From Symsagittifera roscoffensis (taxonomy: Eukaryota > Xenacoelomorpha > Acoela > Convolutidae): a stretch of 64,000 bases of DNA. A program made the position numbers and the translations under genes. The DNA is taken from positions 43,823,624 through 43,887,623 of the forward strand of contig NC_087066.1 of the NCBI RefSeq assembly GCF_963678635.1, given 5' to 3'. Below the pieces are notes generated by a model, which did no database searches, was not told the origin of the DNA, and saw only the letters and a program-made list of their open reading frames with translations. Positions within the stretch are counted from its first letter, which is position 1, and each line of letters opens with the position of its first letter. Positions 33,980 through 47,861 of the stretch are shown here, one piece after another.

Positions 33980-36900
33980 TCACGATGAACCTCAAGAACT
34001 TTTACTCATTTCATTTTTGTTGCAATTATGAGTAAAAAATACACAGAAAGAAACAGTGTTTGCATTCATTCTAGTCTTTAGTGTAAAAATTAATCATAAT
34101 ACTTAATTAATTGTGATAAAATATAATCTAAAGGCAAATATTTAAATTGCAACTTAACAACAATTAGCTTGAATTTGGGACTCAATTGAGTCCTAAAAAC
34201 TGGCCTTAATTGAATTCCCACGTGCAGTTTAAAAAAAATTTATTTCAGTATTTGACTAATTGCGACACAATTGAGCCTAAATTAAGTTAGCACCGGGTAA
34301 ATTAGAAATTAGGGCGACAGAGCATCAGCCAAATTGGGACATAGTTTTAAATGATATATTTTTACGTAGTAACGAATATACCCCTTCAGTAAAATGGGAT
34401 AATTAGGAAGATCCCGAAAAACTTTTAAAAGTTATTGTTTTTCACACATTTCACAATTTGCGCGGCAATCAGTGTTCGGTTCAAGCCATTACAAGTCCTA
34501 CTAGCGGTGGATCTAGGACCCTTGCGATAGGGGGAGGGGGCTGATTTTCGGAAAACAGGCGATAAGCGTTTAACAGGATTCCTTAAAAATAATTTTTTAA
34601 ATTAGTGTCAAAAGAGGCTCTTTGGGTCGGCTGGGGTCGAATCCTTGAAGCGGTTCAAACCCTCCTCGCCCCTTCTGTAACTCCGCCCCTGGATCGGGGC
34701 GAGTTATGACTGACCAGAAATCATTAGATAAGGAATTTCATTTGCTTGCTGATAGCTGATTTTCTCATTTTTTTATATCTCAGAAATGTGAGTTTCAATT
34801 TAGAAGGGTTCTTCTTGTTTTGTTTTTCTGTGGAAAAAAACTTTCCAAATTATGCTAATCAATACATTTTCATGGTTTCAAATTCTTATGCTAGTAGAGT
34901 CTTATGCTAGTCGAGGACCGTAGAGAGAAATTCTTAATTTCTGACCTGAAATGATTTATACCTAATCTAATTTCAGGTCAGAAATTCTGTTTGAATAGTT
35001 TATTTAAATTAAAGAGGGATTTTCTGAAAATTCTTTAGTTCTCATCTTAAATCTGGTCGGGAAATAGCTAAATCTAAGCTATTTCTAGCTAAAAAAAATC
35101 TCCTGGTGTGTCTAGAGCCCCTATCCTTTAGTTTTCTAGGCTGTTGTTTTAACCACTATGCTAGAGTCCTTGATGAAGATTGATAGTTTTAGCAGTTTAT
35201 GTTTGCATTGTATAGCTACTGTTATTATGTATACTCGAAGTATGTTTATCTCGTTGCGGTTGAGCAGTGAACTGTTTGTGATTATTTCTATTCAGAACTG
35301 TTTATTTCTAAGCTAGAAAAGAAATAGACCTTTTCTGCACAGAAAATACGCAAAAACTAGATAAACTATATAAAATTTCTATCTAGACAAACAGCCTCCG
35401 TTGGATACGGGGGGTCACCGAGGTGGCAGCTGAAACAAAATTTAAGGAACATTTCGACAAAAAATGGCATTGTGGTAATTTCTATTGATTTCTAGGAGGG
35501 AGTTTACTGATAATAGTCGGATAAACTGCGCCACTAATTTTGAAATGGGACAAAGCAACAAGGGCGCGCAATTTGGCCAGTAATTCATGTCAGTAAACCA
35601 AATAGGCGACGATGATTAGATTTTAGATGGAAAGACAAGGCAATATAGAGGAGATAAGAAAGTTTCTTCCCCTCGGAAATTATAATCAATGAGCCGGACT
35701 GAGTCGAAAATGACCCGTGAAAAACAAACGTTATAAGTTTCCGCTTACAAGTGCAAGATAAGGCCGAAAAATTCACTATCATTCTTTCTTTCTATAAAAA
35801 AAAAAACCTCGACTTTGGGTATGATTGGTCAGGTAATTTTCCCGTTGTGGATACAAATTACTGGTAAATTTTTGAGATGATGAAAGACTTATATCAGCCT
35901 TCGCCGAAACATGAGATGGACTTTGTAAAAACCTCATACAGCATTTGTTTCGCACTTGCTTTTTTTACAGTGAAAACTGAACTGCAATCTAATAGAAGCG
36001 AATCCAGCGAAAAACCTGAGCGATTGCTCCCCAAATAGGGATAACACTAGACAGTCTAGCAACTGAATTTTGACGAGACAGTCTAGCAACTTCTGTAATC
36101 CGGGTTTTATATTCCATGGAAGCAGAGATACCAGGCTACCAATTTCCAGTGCAGGTGCGGATCTATCTAGGACTTTCTCGAGGGGGGGATTTTCAAAAAA
36201 TGTTCAAAATTTTGTCGACCATTTTTTTAGGTCGGCCAAATTGATTTTCCGAGCTCTGCCAAAGCAGCCAAAAGTCCCTGTTCCGGGCAAAGTTTCTGCG
36301 CCGCAGGAAAGGCGTTAAAATGCACTTTTAGGCACTTTTTGGAAAATTAAAGGCCCTTGAGTTTTATTATCACTTTTAGGTGATTAAAATGCACTTTTAG
36401 GCCCTTGAGTTTTATTATCAAACAGCTCCCCAGGATCCCAAAATAAACGCCGCAAGAATCAGTACAAAAGTGTTCACTCTTAAGAATGTCGTTTCATTTG
36501 AAAGTATCGTGTTTTTACTCGACAAATTCTCAGAAAAAGGAACACGAGAGCTACTTGAAATTTCAAGTAAAACATCTGAATTTTGAAGCGTTTATATTCA
36601 AAGTAGCAACGAGAGGAAACCAATTGGAAACCAAAAAATCACTTTGAAGTATACGGTAAGAATGGTCTTGTGATTTCGGCTATGCAGCTTGATTGCTCGC
36701 TTCTAACAACTCTTTCAATTAAGAATGAGTTCAGGTAGTCATTGATGTTTTTGTGATGAAATTCACTTCTTTGGAGTTGAAAAAAAACCTTCGGATGTTT
36801 TTGGCTGAGCATAAGAAGTCGGTCTGCTAACTTTTCAAAAATTTGACTATGTTTTGTTTTTTAACATTTTTTGTCGTCCACATCGTGTGCTTTTTGATAA

Positions 36901-39900
36901 TTGTTGGACAATTTTATTCTGGTCTCTTAATGCATAAATGTTCAATGCTAACAGTTGAACATATATCCAATATTTGACCAAAAAACAATTGTCTGACAAA
37001 TTCGATGCGATGTGCACGACAAAAATTGTTAAAACATAAACAGTCGACGAAGTTTCAACGCTACAAAATTGCCAAATCAGCTTTTTTTCACAAAAAGTAA
37101 GTATCTTAACTTGCATTTGATCAATTGAGGTTGAGATTTTTTTTCAAGGACACTTTTTGAAAACATCTAACTTTAGTTATCTAATTTTTGAGTTCATGTC
37201 ACATATAAATCTAGTTAATGCCGCCAGTGAACTTTTAGTTTTCCAAAAAAAATTCGGGTCGCAAAACAAGTCAGGCAGATGGAAAACTCTCGATAGGTTG
37301 AAATATCTTGGAAAAATCCACGATAATGATGTCAAATTGTGAGGAACTGAGTGAACTCAATTTAAACAGTTCGATAAGTTATTGGGTGCTGGCTTACAAT
37401 AGGACCCCCTTTGTATTATTTTGAGATATCCAATTTTGGCTGACTGACCCTTTTTTCAGTAAAACACTAAAATTGAGGGGGAGCGCGCCAAAAAAACAAA
37501 TTGAGGGGGAGCGCGCCGAAACGCACTTTTTGGCATTTTTTGCGGTGAACAAAAATTAGCCAAAGCAGGGTCTCTTTATCCTAGATAAAGACCTTGTGCA
37601 ACCAGTTTTTTGTGCAACTAGTTACTTAAATTGAATTACTAGTAGTTCACCTAGTTATTTGATTTGAATTTTTTCCCTGAAAAATAATAATTACTAACCA
37701 ATCATGATCCATGACTAAATCTCATTGTTGATTTGTAAAATTGAAACCCTAGTGGTTCAGAGAATTAATAATAGAGATTAAAATCAGTTGATTTCTTCTC
37801 TCCTCTAACTGCGCCATAAGTTTCTAGATCTATTGAGAGTAGGAAATATAATAGCAAGATTAGGAGCGGTATTAGACCAAGGAGTTGCACTACTCCATGG
37901 GAAGACCACCCCGGACCTTAACTACCTAGATCCACCCCTGGGTTTATCTATATATCTAGTGTTAAACCTAAGTTTTTTATCTTTTTTTTCGAAGCTCCAT
38001 TTTTTTGCGCCCTGAGTGCAATGTCTTTTTCGTGTCAATTTCTTCTTTTTAACTATGTCAATAAGTGACAATTTTAGCGTCTCCGAAGCTGAAAAGTGAG
38101 ACACACTCGTTTCCAAGAACAAGTTCTATGCGAAGATATACTTCTTGAAAGTAAAAACTTAATTTTCTGCCAAATTATCTTGATTTGGTTTTTTTTTAAT
38201 TTTTCCTTTTTTTTTCTTATAATGCCAAATTAAGCTCGAAGATATTTTGGCGTTCTTCCTTCCGATATTGATTTAATCGTTTTATAATTTGCTGCATTTG
38301 TTTACCCGTTTTTCGTTTGATGATTACGGCAATCGAAATATCCTTGTTTTCGCAAAACTTGGTCATACCACGATGTTTGATCGACATTTAGCGTTCGAGG
38401 GAACCCATGGATTTCAAGTTTTTGTCCTAATTTTGTTTGCGAAGTTTAGCAGTTGCTTGAGGGAATACATTGCAGTCGGAAATTTGGAAGTTACTCGAAA
38501 TGGTCAAGAAAATCGATTAGCAATTAAACCTACTTTCTATTCTCGTAGTTTTTTTGCCCGGTAAAATCCTTGGTGTTTTTATTCAGTTCATGAAGTGAAG
38601 TAAGGTAAGGGCTGACCGCTTTTTCTAGGTATAAAAGATCTCAAATTTCAGCGTAATTTCGTGCAGGGCTTACAGCTTTTATCATCTGTATCTAGTTTCT
38701 GTTGTTTAATGGCCAAAAATTTATGTCAGACGCTGACGCTATCCCCAACTGACGTGGGTAGAGAAAAACATCTATGCATCCATATCATCCTACTGCAACT
38801 TAGAAGTTTGTCTAGAGCTGACAAATATGGACGCACTTTTCTGCAACGATTTTCATCTCGTTTTATGATGCATCTTTAGAAATGCTGGAGCGTGTTCTGC
38901 GAGCAACTTTTTGCTAAATGCTTTTGAAAGGCTGGCTTTGAGTTTAATTTTTCAAAAGCACTTCTTGGTTCCATATTTATTGGCTTCAAATGGCACAAAC
39001 TTCATGTCTGTATCAACTTCTTTTTCTCCCCCTGCTGCCTGATTGTTTTTTTATCAATAATCATAATAACTGTTTTCGTTTCTAAATGGGTTTTAGGTTT
39101 TCATACAAGTTGTTTTAGTTCTCTTCGATAATTTTCGACCAAATTTAACAACGATTTAATTGTTTCACGAACATTTTTAACATTGTAGAAATGAAAGCTG
39201 TTGATGAAATTGGGTATCTTTAAGGGCGATACTGTTTTTTAACAGAATGGTTTATGTTTGTTCTTTGGAAAATAAGGTTGAACAACAAAATTGTTTGACT
39301 ATTCAAATAGCAGTTTGAGAACAGGTTTTTTTTATACTTCCCTGTATTCAGCGACATCATTTTTTGAATTGGTTTTTGGATGTGATGTCGTTAGGGGGGG
39401 GGGGCAAACCTTAGGGGAGGGGGGCAAACGTTAGGGGGGAAGCATAAGGGGGAAGCAAACGTTAGGGGGGGGGGGGACGTTAGGGGGCAAACGTTAGGGG
39501 GGTGGTCAAACGCTAGGGGACAAACGTTAGGTGGCTCAAACGTTAAAGGGAGAGCTTAACCGGTTCGAAGGGGTGTGGTTCAGATGAGGTGCGAGGGGGG
39601 GGGGGGGTTGGGACAGTGTTTCAGGTACGGGGAGGGGGGAGCGGATCAAAGGGGCAATCTTTAGGGGGGAGAGCTTAACAGAATCTTTTTGCAAATGAGT
39701 TTAGGTTTAGAAATGGATTAGGCCGTACACTGGATTTACAAAGTTTGCGCATAATTCATTTGATAAATGCAGAAATTCTTGCAAAAGTTTGCACGACGCA
39801 AAACAAAAATAAGTGGAAAAAAAAAATCAATTTTAATGTGATTTTCTACTTATTATATAATCCATTATAATGGATTTCGAATAAATTATAATGCTTTTTG

Positions 39901-41752
39901 TTTTTGCGAGAAAAATGGATTTAAATCCAATTTTAGTCCAATTTTGTTGTCTGGGCGTAACATGGGAATCGATTATGTTTACAACATTTTAGACCATAAA
40001 AATCCATTATATTCGATTTGTTTTCCTTTTTCGTAAATGCGGGCGCGTTCTCGTGGTCCGTTCTTCAGAACAAACTTCACATTTTTTTTTTTTAACAAGA
40101 GCACTTCAAATGAGACAAGCAAAAATTAGATCCGGTAACGAGTAAATTTAAATCAAACCGTTCAACAACCTCATGAGAACCGTACACAGTTCAGCAGCAA
40201 TTAAGCGCCGTTTTAGCGGGAAAAGGAAAGTAATTGGTGTTAAACGATATAATTGAAAAATTTTAAATGTTGCAAAAACTGAAAAAATAATCAGGCAACA
40301 ATTTTTTTGAACTAAATCATAGGTTACGTGCAAAAATTCCATGAGAGGTTACGTGATGAGCTTCCATTCAACTCTTTACTGTGAAAAAATGTGACAGTTT
40401 GCTTCAAAAGGAAATAAAATCATGGACCACCTGGTTTGAATGCATGGGAATGGAGGAAGACTTCGATGACCCTTAACTAGCTTACAATTCTTAAATGTCA
40501 CACAATTCGCAAATTGTCTCTGCAACAAAAAACTAAAATTTTAAACAAAAAAATTTAACCTCCTGGTATCACACGAAAAAATTAAATTGTAAGACTTAGA
40601 GAGGTTTAAGGGTAAGTTTTGTCAACTGTAACACGATGCGTGTCTTTTGCTATGAAAAAATGTTGCGAGAACCCTAAGTTTTTGACAAAGAGAAAATGAG
40701 AAAACTCTTTCACAATGAGAAAGTTCTAAGATTTTGAAAAAGAAACCTTGAACTTTTTCATCTCTTCGAGCAAAAAAATGAAATACAGTTGAAACATAAA
40801 AAATCTCATCGACTTCATTTGAATCGAAACAAATATCAGAAGTTTCAAGAAGAAAAAATTGAAAATTTTGAAAAAACACTTGTAATCAATCAAATGAAAA
40901 GAAGAACAGAGTGCGTGAAATAAATTTAAAAAACAACAAACAAACTGACCTCGAAAAGTGAAATGTTTTTATAGTTTCTTGCAAGCTTTAGTTTTGTGTA
41001 CGCAAAATCTAAAGATTTATCACAACAGAATGTAGACCTCGAATTCTCTAAAGCCAGACCGGCACCGGAGTTCCATGGATAATAATAGATTATAATGGAA
41101 AAACGTTGTCTAAAATGTTGTCATTATAATCTATTACTGTGGCAAATTTAGACTTTATAATGGATCCATTTAAAATCCATTATGATTGATTATAACGGAT
41201 TATAATCTATACAATTTTTGCAAAATCATTTGCAAAACTTGCAACATTTCTGCGTTACTCACAGCCTACTCGCAATCTAAACCTACTCAAGTTAATCCCC
41301 TCCCCACTTTGCCCCCCATCAGTCCGCATTTGTCGAAATCCCCTCCCCCAGTAAACGGAGGGCGGGGGTTAAACTAAGATGAGGGGGGTTAATTGAGGAG
41401 GGGTAAACTGTGTGTGTGTGTGGGGGGGGGGGGGGGGAGGGGGGGTGTAAACTGGGGAGAGGGGGTGTAAATCATAAACCCCCCCAAAGTCTATGGGTGT
41501 AAACAGGGAGAAAACAGGGAGAAAAACGGGGGGGGGGGGGGGGTAAACAGGGAAGCGGTAAACGGGGTATATAAAACAAAAATTATAAAGGTTATACGAC
41601 AATTTGGGTTACGAGCATCACATTAAACTTTAGCTACCTGGACTACTATGCTTCACCGAATCATTACGACTATCAGTTACTTAAATCAAAATTATAGCTG
41701 TCACTGATCTTGATCTTTCGAAAACATTTGTCATCAGCAAACAAAAGTTTTT

Positions 41753-42041
41753 GCTGAGATCCTTGAACTGGCTGGCAATGCTGCTAAAGACAACGAGAAG
41801 TCCAGAGGATCATCCCCAGACACTTGCAGTTGAACGAGGATACTTGAGCTGGCTGGCAACGCTGCTAAAGACAACGAGAAGTTCAGGATCATCCCCAGAC
41901 ACTTGCATCAGGAACGACGAAGAGCTGAACAAGCTGCTCCACGGAGTAATAATTGCTCAGGGTGGAGCACGGTCAAACATCCAGGCTGTGCTCCTGCCCA
42001 AGAAGCAGTCTTCGTCTCAGCCCAAGTCTGACAAGAAGTAA
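41753..42041 (+). pseudogene. Histone H2A C-terminal pseudogene (right arm)
   Basis: This is the right-arm copy of 15128-15416 with the same internal duplication, the same 2-nt insertion and the same deletion before IRNDEELNK. The damage predates the 20.5 kb duplication. Confidence 0.93.
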
Positions 42042-42091
42042 AGAGCTTCTACCTATGCCAGTTGCTAGCTCTCATGCTTCAGCATCAAACC

Positions 42092-42107
42092 GGTCTTTTT
42101 AAAGGCC
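42092..42107 (+). promoter_or_regulatory. Histone mRNA 3' stem-loop (right arm)
   Basis: This is the same stem-loop as at 15467-15482, unchanged, at the same distance from the H2A stop. Confidence 0.85.
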
Positions 42108-44014
42108 ACAAACTCTGAAGTTTTATCTTTTTATCCTGCATAGCAGGCATAGCTAAGCTACTCAGAGCAAGCTAAGGTAGCCTAACAACACTAGCTAGCC
42201 TCGAGTTCGACTAGCAGTGGAAAATTGAAGCTTAATCAAGCTTTGAGCTGAGAGCCCATCAGAATGGAGTATTCTTCTAGCTCAATTTGAACATAATTTT
42301 TCAAGTTGGGTTTGCTTTTTGCTCGATCCACAACTAAACACCACTACAACTAGATCTCTACAATGTCACTTAAAATAGAACATGAAAACATAGGTTATTC
42401 GAAAAAACTTGATTGAATTGATTGAATTTTTGCAAGTACCAAACAGCATAAGAAAATAGATACTAAAGCCGAATCAGACTCGATTGGTTCTTTTCAAGGC
42501 ATTCCGTAGGTACATTCCTTCAAACGCTCAGTTTATAATACCTAATTGAATGCCAAAATAGGTTTGCTTAGAAACGGAATTCATTATATTCAGTAGAGCA
42601 AAGAAACAAGAAGAAAATTTTAGAAAATTTAAAGCTTATAGTTGGAAAAAAAATTGAAGAACAATAAATTGTCAATTCTCTTGCAGATATAATCAATCAG
42701 CGAAAAATTACTGAGGAAATATCTTGAGGTATCAAAAAATTACTATCCAATAAAAACCTTTGGCAAAAAACTCTTGCCTTTTCTTAAAATTTTGACAAAA
42801 CTGTTACCAGTCTATACCATTTTAGATTACCCAATTAACCAAACGCTAAAATTTGTCGTTCGAAATCTCGTATTTAAAAATCACATTTAAATAAAACTTG
42901 TATAGAATCGCTTTTAATGAGCGTTCTACCAAATTGGATCAAAATACAAGATTACAAAACATTCTCGAACTCTCTAAAAATAATGCAACCAAATACAGAC
43001 TAAAGATGTTTTTTTTATAAGCTTTTTCTACTAGATAAATCACTTGCGGCCAATGGAAAGACCACGTGGAACAATTTTTTTTTTCATCTGACAGATATCA
43101 ATGTTGTTCATTGTTCAACTTAATGTTTAATTTTTTATACTATTTCATTATATTTTTTTATTTCATAAAATTTATTCGGTTTCCCTAGGTTCCTTATTTT
43201 AACTTTAGCCTTACTGTTTTGACAAAATTACTATGAAGATGTGTTTTGTTTAAAAATTGTGCCTGTTTGTCAGGCGTTCTTTATTAGATTTTAGAGACAG
43301 GCCTGTCAATTGAAATTCATGGAGAGAGGGGGAAACTGGAACTAGCTTGAAAAGTCTGGTGGTGCACCGTTGGACCTGCTGGGCTCGGTTGCCTTTCTTC
43401 TTGTTTTTTTTTGTTTTAAAGGCTTGATTTTGAAATTTAATATATTTGGTTGTTGATATCGTTAGAATTCCCAATAACTGCTTGCCATGGGTTAATTCAG
43501 TCCTCTATAGACCCGACAAAATTCGATTTTATTTTTACGCTGTGGAAAAATGAAGAAAATTACTCAGAATGTACAATTAAAGATTGCTTAAAATCTTCAG
43601 GACTGATAATTTGAACTAGGTGTGATTGTTTTTTGTAGTTATTATCCTAATAATTAAATAAATAGTTTTCTGAGCCGATCTAAGAAAATCCAATGGTTTC
43701 AATGTCTTTTATGTGTTGAATTAAAAATTGTAAATGAAACAACAAGAAGTAATGAATTAGCTTAGATATTCAAATTAGTACAGCGGTTTCAAATATCTAA
43801 GTACTCAGGAGCAGGACCGAAGATTTCTTCAATTTGGAAAACTTCCTCAACGTAGAAAAATTTTTAAAATTTTAAAAACTTTCAAGGTCACTTTGTTTTT
43901 CTATGGAGTAGCCGAAAAGAAGCATTAGTCAAGCTTAAGTTCTTTAGTAATTGGAAAAAAAACTCGTGCAAAAACTCCATCCCAAGTTTCAAGCCCGCTT
44001 TAAGTTATCTTGAG

Positions 44015-45580
44015 CAGAAAATAAAGCTAAAAATTTAAGCGCAATGAAGAAAATATAAAATCTTGGATCAAACTTGCTGCTTCCGATGACAGTATTGCTC
44101 CTTTTCAATTTAGAACTATTGGAATTGATCTCCTAGCACTCTCAGCAGGCCAATCCAAACCTTGAGCAAAAAATAAAGCTAAAAAATTAAGCGCAATGAA
44201 GAAATTATAAAATCAATGATCAAACTTGCTGCTTCCGATGACAGTATTGCTCCTTTTCAATTTATAACTATTGGAATTGATCTCCTAGCACTCTCAGCAG
44301 GCCATTCCAAATCCAGAAAACTCAGATAAATTTTTTGTGACGAAAAGATTTCGATCCATACGAAGCGATAATGTCTCTTCCGAATGGATCCGGAGCAGGT
44401 AGAGACAAAATTTTTTTTAGTAAAGGGAATTCATTGCACTGCACTACATTAATTTTCTGAACATACTTGCTAAGCTTATAAAAGTCATTGGAAGTGGCCC
44501 AAGACCTATTAATCTTTTATGACTTTTCTGTCGCAAAGCTCAATAATAATAAGTTTTTGGCGCAAAACCTATTGCCCTCATAAAGATAGACGGATGGTTG
44601 AGACCAACTGCCATAAGCAACACGCTAAGACACATCGCGTCAAAAGCGTAAGAAAAAAAATCGGAAATCTCGGTCGTAGCACTTAACAAGGAGCAGAAAC
44701 TGCTGCACACTCGTTTCGAAATCCAACAGAGCGCGTCGACAATCCAAAATTTACTGTTGTTTAAAAAGAGACTTTAAGAATGCCTTCAAGTCTTTTAATA
44801 GAGAAACAATGTTTAATCATGTTTCTTTGGAGTATTGCGAATACACCCCTTGCGCGGACAGTAAACCCAGTTACTTTCTTACTGCAGCACTACCATAATG
44901 TCAAAAGATGGAACTCTGCCAGGCGATCCCACACGTTTTCTTGGTGAATTAATTCAGTCACTGGCGAAAACTGCTAGAGTTAAAAAACTTTGGTTCTTTA
45001 GATCATGGAAACATAGCCAACGTTTATAAGGTAGCACTCTGGGAGCTTAATAACATCTGAAAATGGAACCGATCAACGGCTTGAATTTGATAATGAAAAA
45101 GTGCGAAGGACAATCACGAGTACAAAGTACAGTTCAAAACTAAACCCAATGAATAAAATATGCCCCAAAAAGAAGATTTTGTTATACCATAGTCTCCAAT
45201 CGACGAAATTTGCTTTAAAGTTTGTTGATGACAAAATTAGAAAGCTTGAAAAAATCTCGGAGGCCGTTGACAAACTAGATGCCCATTACGGTTTTTACCT
45301 TCTGAAAAATTGCTTTAGCAAGCCAAAACTCCTATCTGTTTTGCGTACAAACCCTCATTTGTTTCAAATTTGGTTTTGGGATGGCTTCCACAGAATACTA
45401 AGAAACTCGTTATGCAGGTCAAAAACGTGAAAATGAATGATAACTGTTTTTTATTTAAAGGCAGCTCTCTTGACAGTCAAAAGTGGCTTGAAAGTTTCCT
45501 TCGCTCGTCTGCCAGCTTTGTTCTGCTTTTTATCCTCAACAGAAGTAGCTAAAAAATCCGTATACAACTTTTTTTGCTAA
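44015..45580 (+). pseudogene. Reverse-transcriptase pseudogene (right arm)
   Basis: This is the right-arm copy of 17390-18955 with the same 152-bp duplication and the same frameshifts. It differs by a few substitutions. Two of them restore Pro at positions where the left copy has Arg and Ala in the finger block (around 44570-44606), which suggests the left copy has decayed further. Motif A (DFKNAF) is at 44770-44787. Confidence 0.8.
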
Positions 45581-45828
45581 GACCAGGTGGATGAAGCTGA
45601 TAGTCATGCGCTTAAAAGGAGTTTTGAACAATTTGATAGATTGGTAACGTGAAGATACACAAAAATGTGCAATATACATTTTATATGCATTCTCAAAAAA
45701 CGTAGATATAAAATTTTGAAATCCAAAGTCATTGAATTACTTTTTAATTACAGTATCTCTCTTTTAAAAGGGGTCTCATTTCTTATGGAAAAATCTGACA
45801 ATTTTTTGAAGCTGTTTTTTGAGTTTAC

Positions 45829-46455
45829 TTGCTTAGGATTGACATGGTCTTCATTGTAGCGGCCAGTTCTCTCTACCACAGCCTTGAACAATTTAGCGAC
45901 CCGGAAAAAAAATTGCTTAAAATATCGGCTTTTCCGGGACTCTCTAAACCCGAAAACAAGGAATCCACAACAAAACCTCGTGATTCTACTTCTCAGGTCA
46001 TCTCTACCACAAAAATAACAAGAGATGTTGAGGTACATTGTCATCAGTGAGTCTATTAACAGCCATCGCACGAACATTTACAGAGCTTGCACTGAAGAGG
46101 AAGTGACAGAATTTTTGAAGATACTGACAAATAACAAGGCAATAGTATACTGTCAGAGAAATGGTACCCCAGATATCAGGAACCAACTGATCAGCGCGGG
46201 TTTTCTTGCCCTCTCTATCACTCTGTCACGAGGTTTTTGTTTTCAAAGAAGAAGAGGATAACGAAGTTGGTGAATGAGTGTCAGGCACTTCAACAGGACG
46301 TTCAGCTGGAGATTATGTTTTTTTGATTGTGTTCAAACAACAACAAAATCAGCCGACTGTATTGCCGAAGCTTCGTTACAGCACGAAAAAAAGAAGTCGC
46401 AAACAAGAACAAGAGCACACAGTAGAAAATTAATGGACAGAGGCGAGGAATCTGT
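45829..46455 (+). pseudogene. Decayed second retroelement ORF (right arm)
   Basis: This is the right-arm counterpart of 19204-19830, with the same frame break between the two halves and only single-base differences (for example near 45832 and 46343). Confidence 0.65.
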
Positions 46456-47044
46456 AGGGGGGTATTGAATAGAACGTTTCAATACAGAGTGTGAGTAAAA
46501 CTTATGCGTTTTGTTTTGTTTTGTTTTATGTCACGTGAGGTTTATTCCTCGTTGCTTGCACAGCAATTGGCACAGTTATACTCCCTTTTCCAATCTTCTT
46601 TGGATTTCATTAAAGAAACTTGTTTGGAGATTATTCCGATATTTTGACTACACTTATTTTACTATAATCAATTGCCACCAACGTGTTAAACTTCTGAGAG
46701 TATTAGAGAAAACGACAAAATACTTGATTTTTAGAAGTTCTGGGTCCCAGAAAATGAGTTTTTCTTGGACCAAGCACTATTCAATTTGCTGAAAAAAAGT
46801 TATAATAACAGAGTTGAACAACGCTAGGACGATAAATTGACCAAGTCAGATGATAAAAACGTCGACGTTTAGGAAAAGGCAAAATGGGCAGTATAGAGGG
46901 CGTTAAAAGTGTTGGCCTTTGGTAATAGGATACTTAAGTTTCAATGGACAAAATACAACAACAACTATCTGAAAGACAAGTACGACCTCTTAGGAAACAC
47001 GATTAGGGATCGACAAAAGCTCTTGATGATAATGCAGCACCAGT

Positions 47045-47236
47045 TTGGCTTCAACAGGTTTTGTCGTAAAGACCAAAGTTTCCGGTCGGGGAAAAAAGTT
47101 TAATGAGACTCAATTTCTTGCCAATATTGACATCTTTTTTCCGGATCTGGGAAAACAAAAGTACTTGGGGAAGCACTTTGTGAGATCGAGGCAGTGGCAA
47201 CAGGCCTATGCCAAAATTGTTAAACAAAAAATTTGA
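47045..47236 (+). pseudogene. Unrecognised ORF crossing the right duplication edge
   Basis: A frame reading GKKFNETQFLANIDIFFPD, then a basic tail and stop at 47236, runs straight across the edge of the duplicated block (47137). It has no ATG start; the first codon shown is TTG. In the left arm the same frame is interrupted at 20512 by the spacer. If it is a remnant of real coding sequence, the right-hand junction is the older arrangement. No family is recognised. Confidence 0.2.
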
Positions 47237-47861
47237 GATGATGCGATTAGTTTTTATTAGATTCAAACTAGTTCACGTAAAATTAGATAAACCAGTGATT
47301 CGATTGTAATGAAAAAAGAGTAAAACCTTAACAAGGAGCTGTTGCTATGAGAAAAACAGACAAAATAAGTGAAGTTGTTACACGAGGATGAGGTCTACTG
47401 GGGGGGGGGGGGCAACACGCCAGTTTTTATGGTTTGGCGAGGATCCATAAAAAGTATACCCTTATGATACCGGTCCTCTCGATGCCTATTAGCTCCGGTT
47501 ATAACCTGAACCAGGTGCTTGCAGAAATTTGTGAGAAAAGTTAGGAAACACCAAAGCCAACTCTAGAAGTGAGAAATTTCTCTACAAACGACAAAAATCT
47601 TATAGAGTATTTGCCTTGAGCGCAATGAACTTGTGTATCTCTAGATATGAAGACTTTGTAAGCGCATGTACCACTCAAAGAAGCAAAACACATATAGCAC
47701 TTAAGAAACTGTATGAGCAAGAAAAATCACCTTCGGTTTTGGGGTAAAGACAATTGTACAAGGTACTTACTAAAGCCCATTTCGAGTGCAACGAAGTATG
47801 GTATGTAGAGAAAGTTGGTTTAGCATTTGAAGAAGCTCTTGCCGTAATTTTAGCATATATA
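47138..47861 (+). other. Unique interval with two unrecognised open frames
   Basis: 47535-47747 is an open frame of 70 codons (EKLGNTKANSRSEKFLYK, ISRYEDFVSACTTQRSK, KKLYEQEKSPSVLG) without a clear start. Next, in another frame, 47757-47861 reads LYKVLTKAHFECNEVWYVEK and runs into the LTR-like repeat at 47862. The composition looks protein-like and could be a gene interrupted by the retroelement, but I recognise no family. A G12 run lies at about 47401. Confidence 0.3.

Larger units (their letters stand above)
26617..47137. repeat. Right arm of the 20.5 kb direct segmental duplication
   Basis: This is the second copy of 1-20512, in the same orientation, separated from the first by 6.1 kb. 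Its left edge is sharp: the spacer ends cggaca and the repeat begins aacacgcttt. Its right edge is at about 47137. At several positions in the reverse-transcriptase relic this copy keeps what looks like the ancestral residue (Pro in DGWLRPTAIS, where the left copy has Ala). The two arms are therefore not byte-identical assembly echoes. Confidence 0.97.

Noticed and set aside
41369-41602. Minus-strand proline-rich ORF
   Set aside because: It is the translation of a G-run block and depends on run length; the left arm lacks it.
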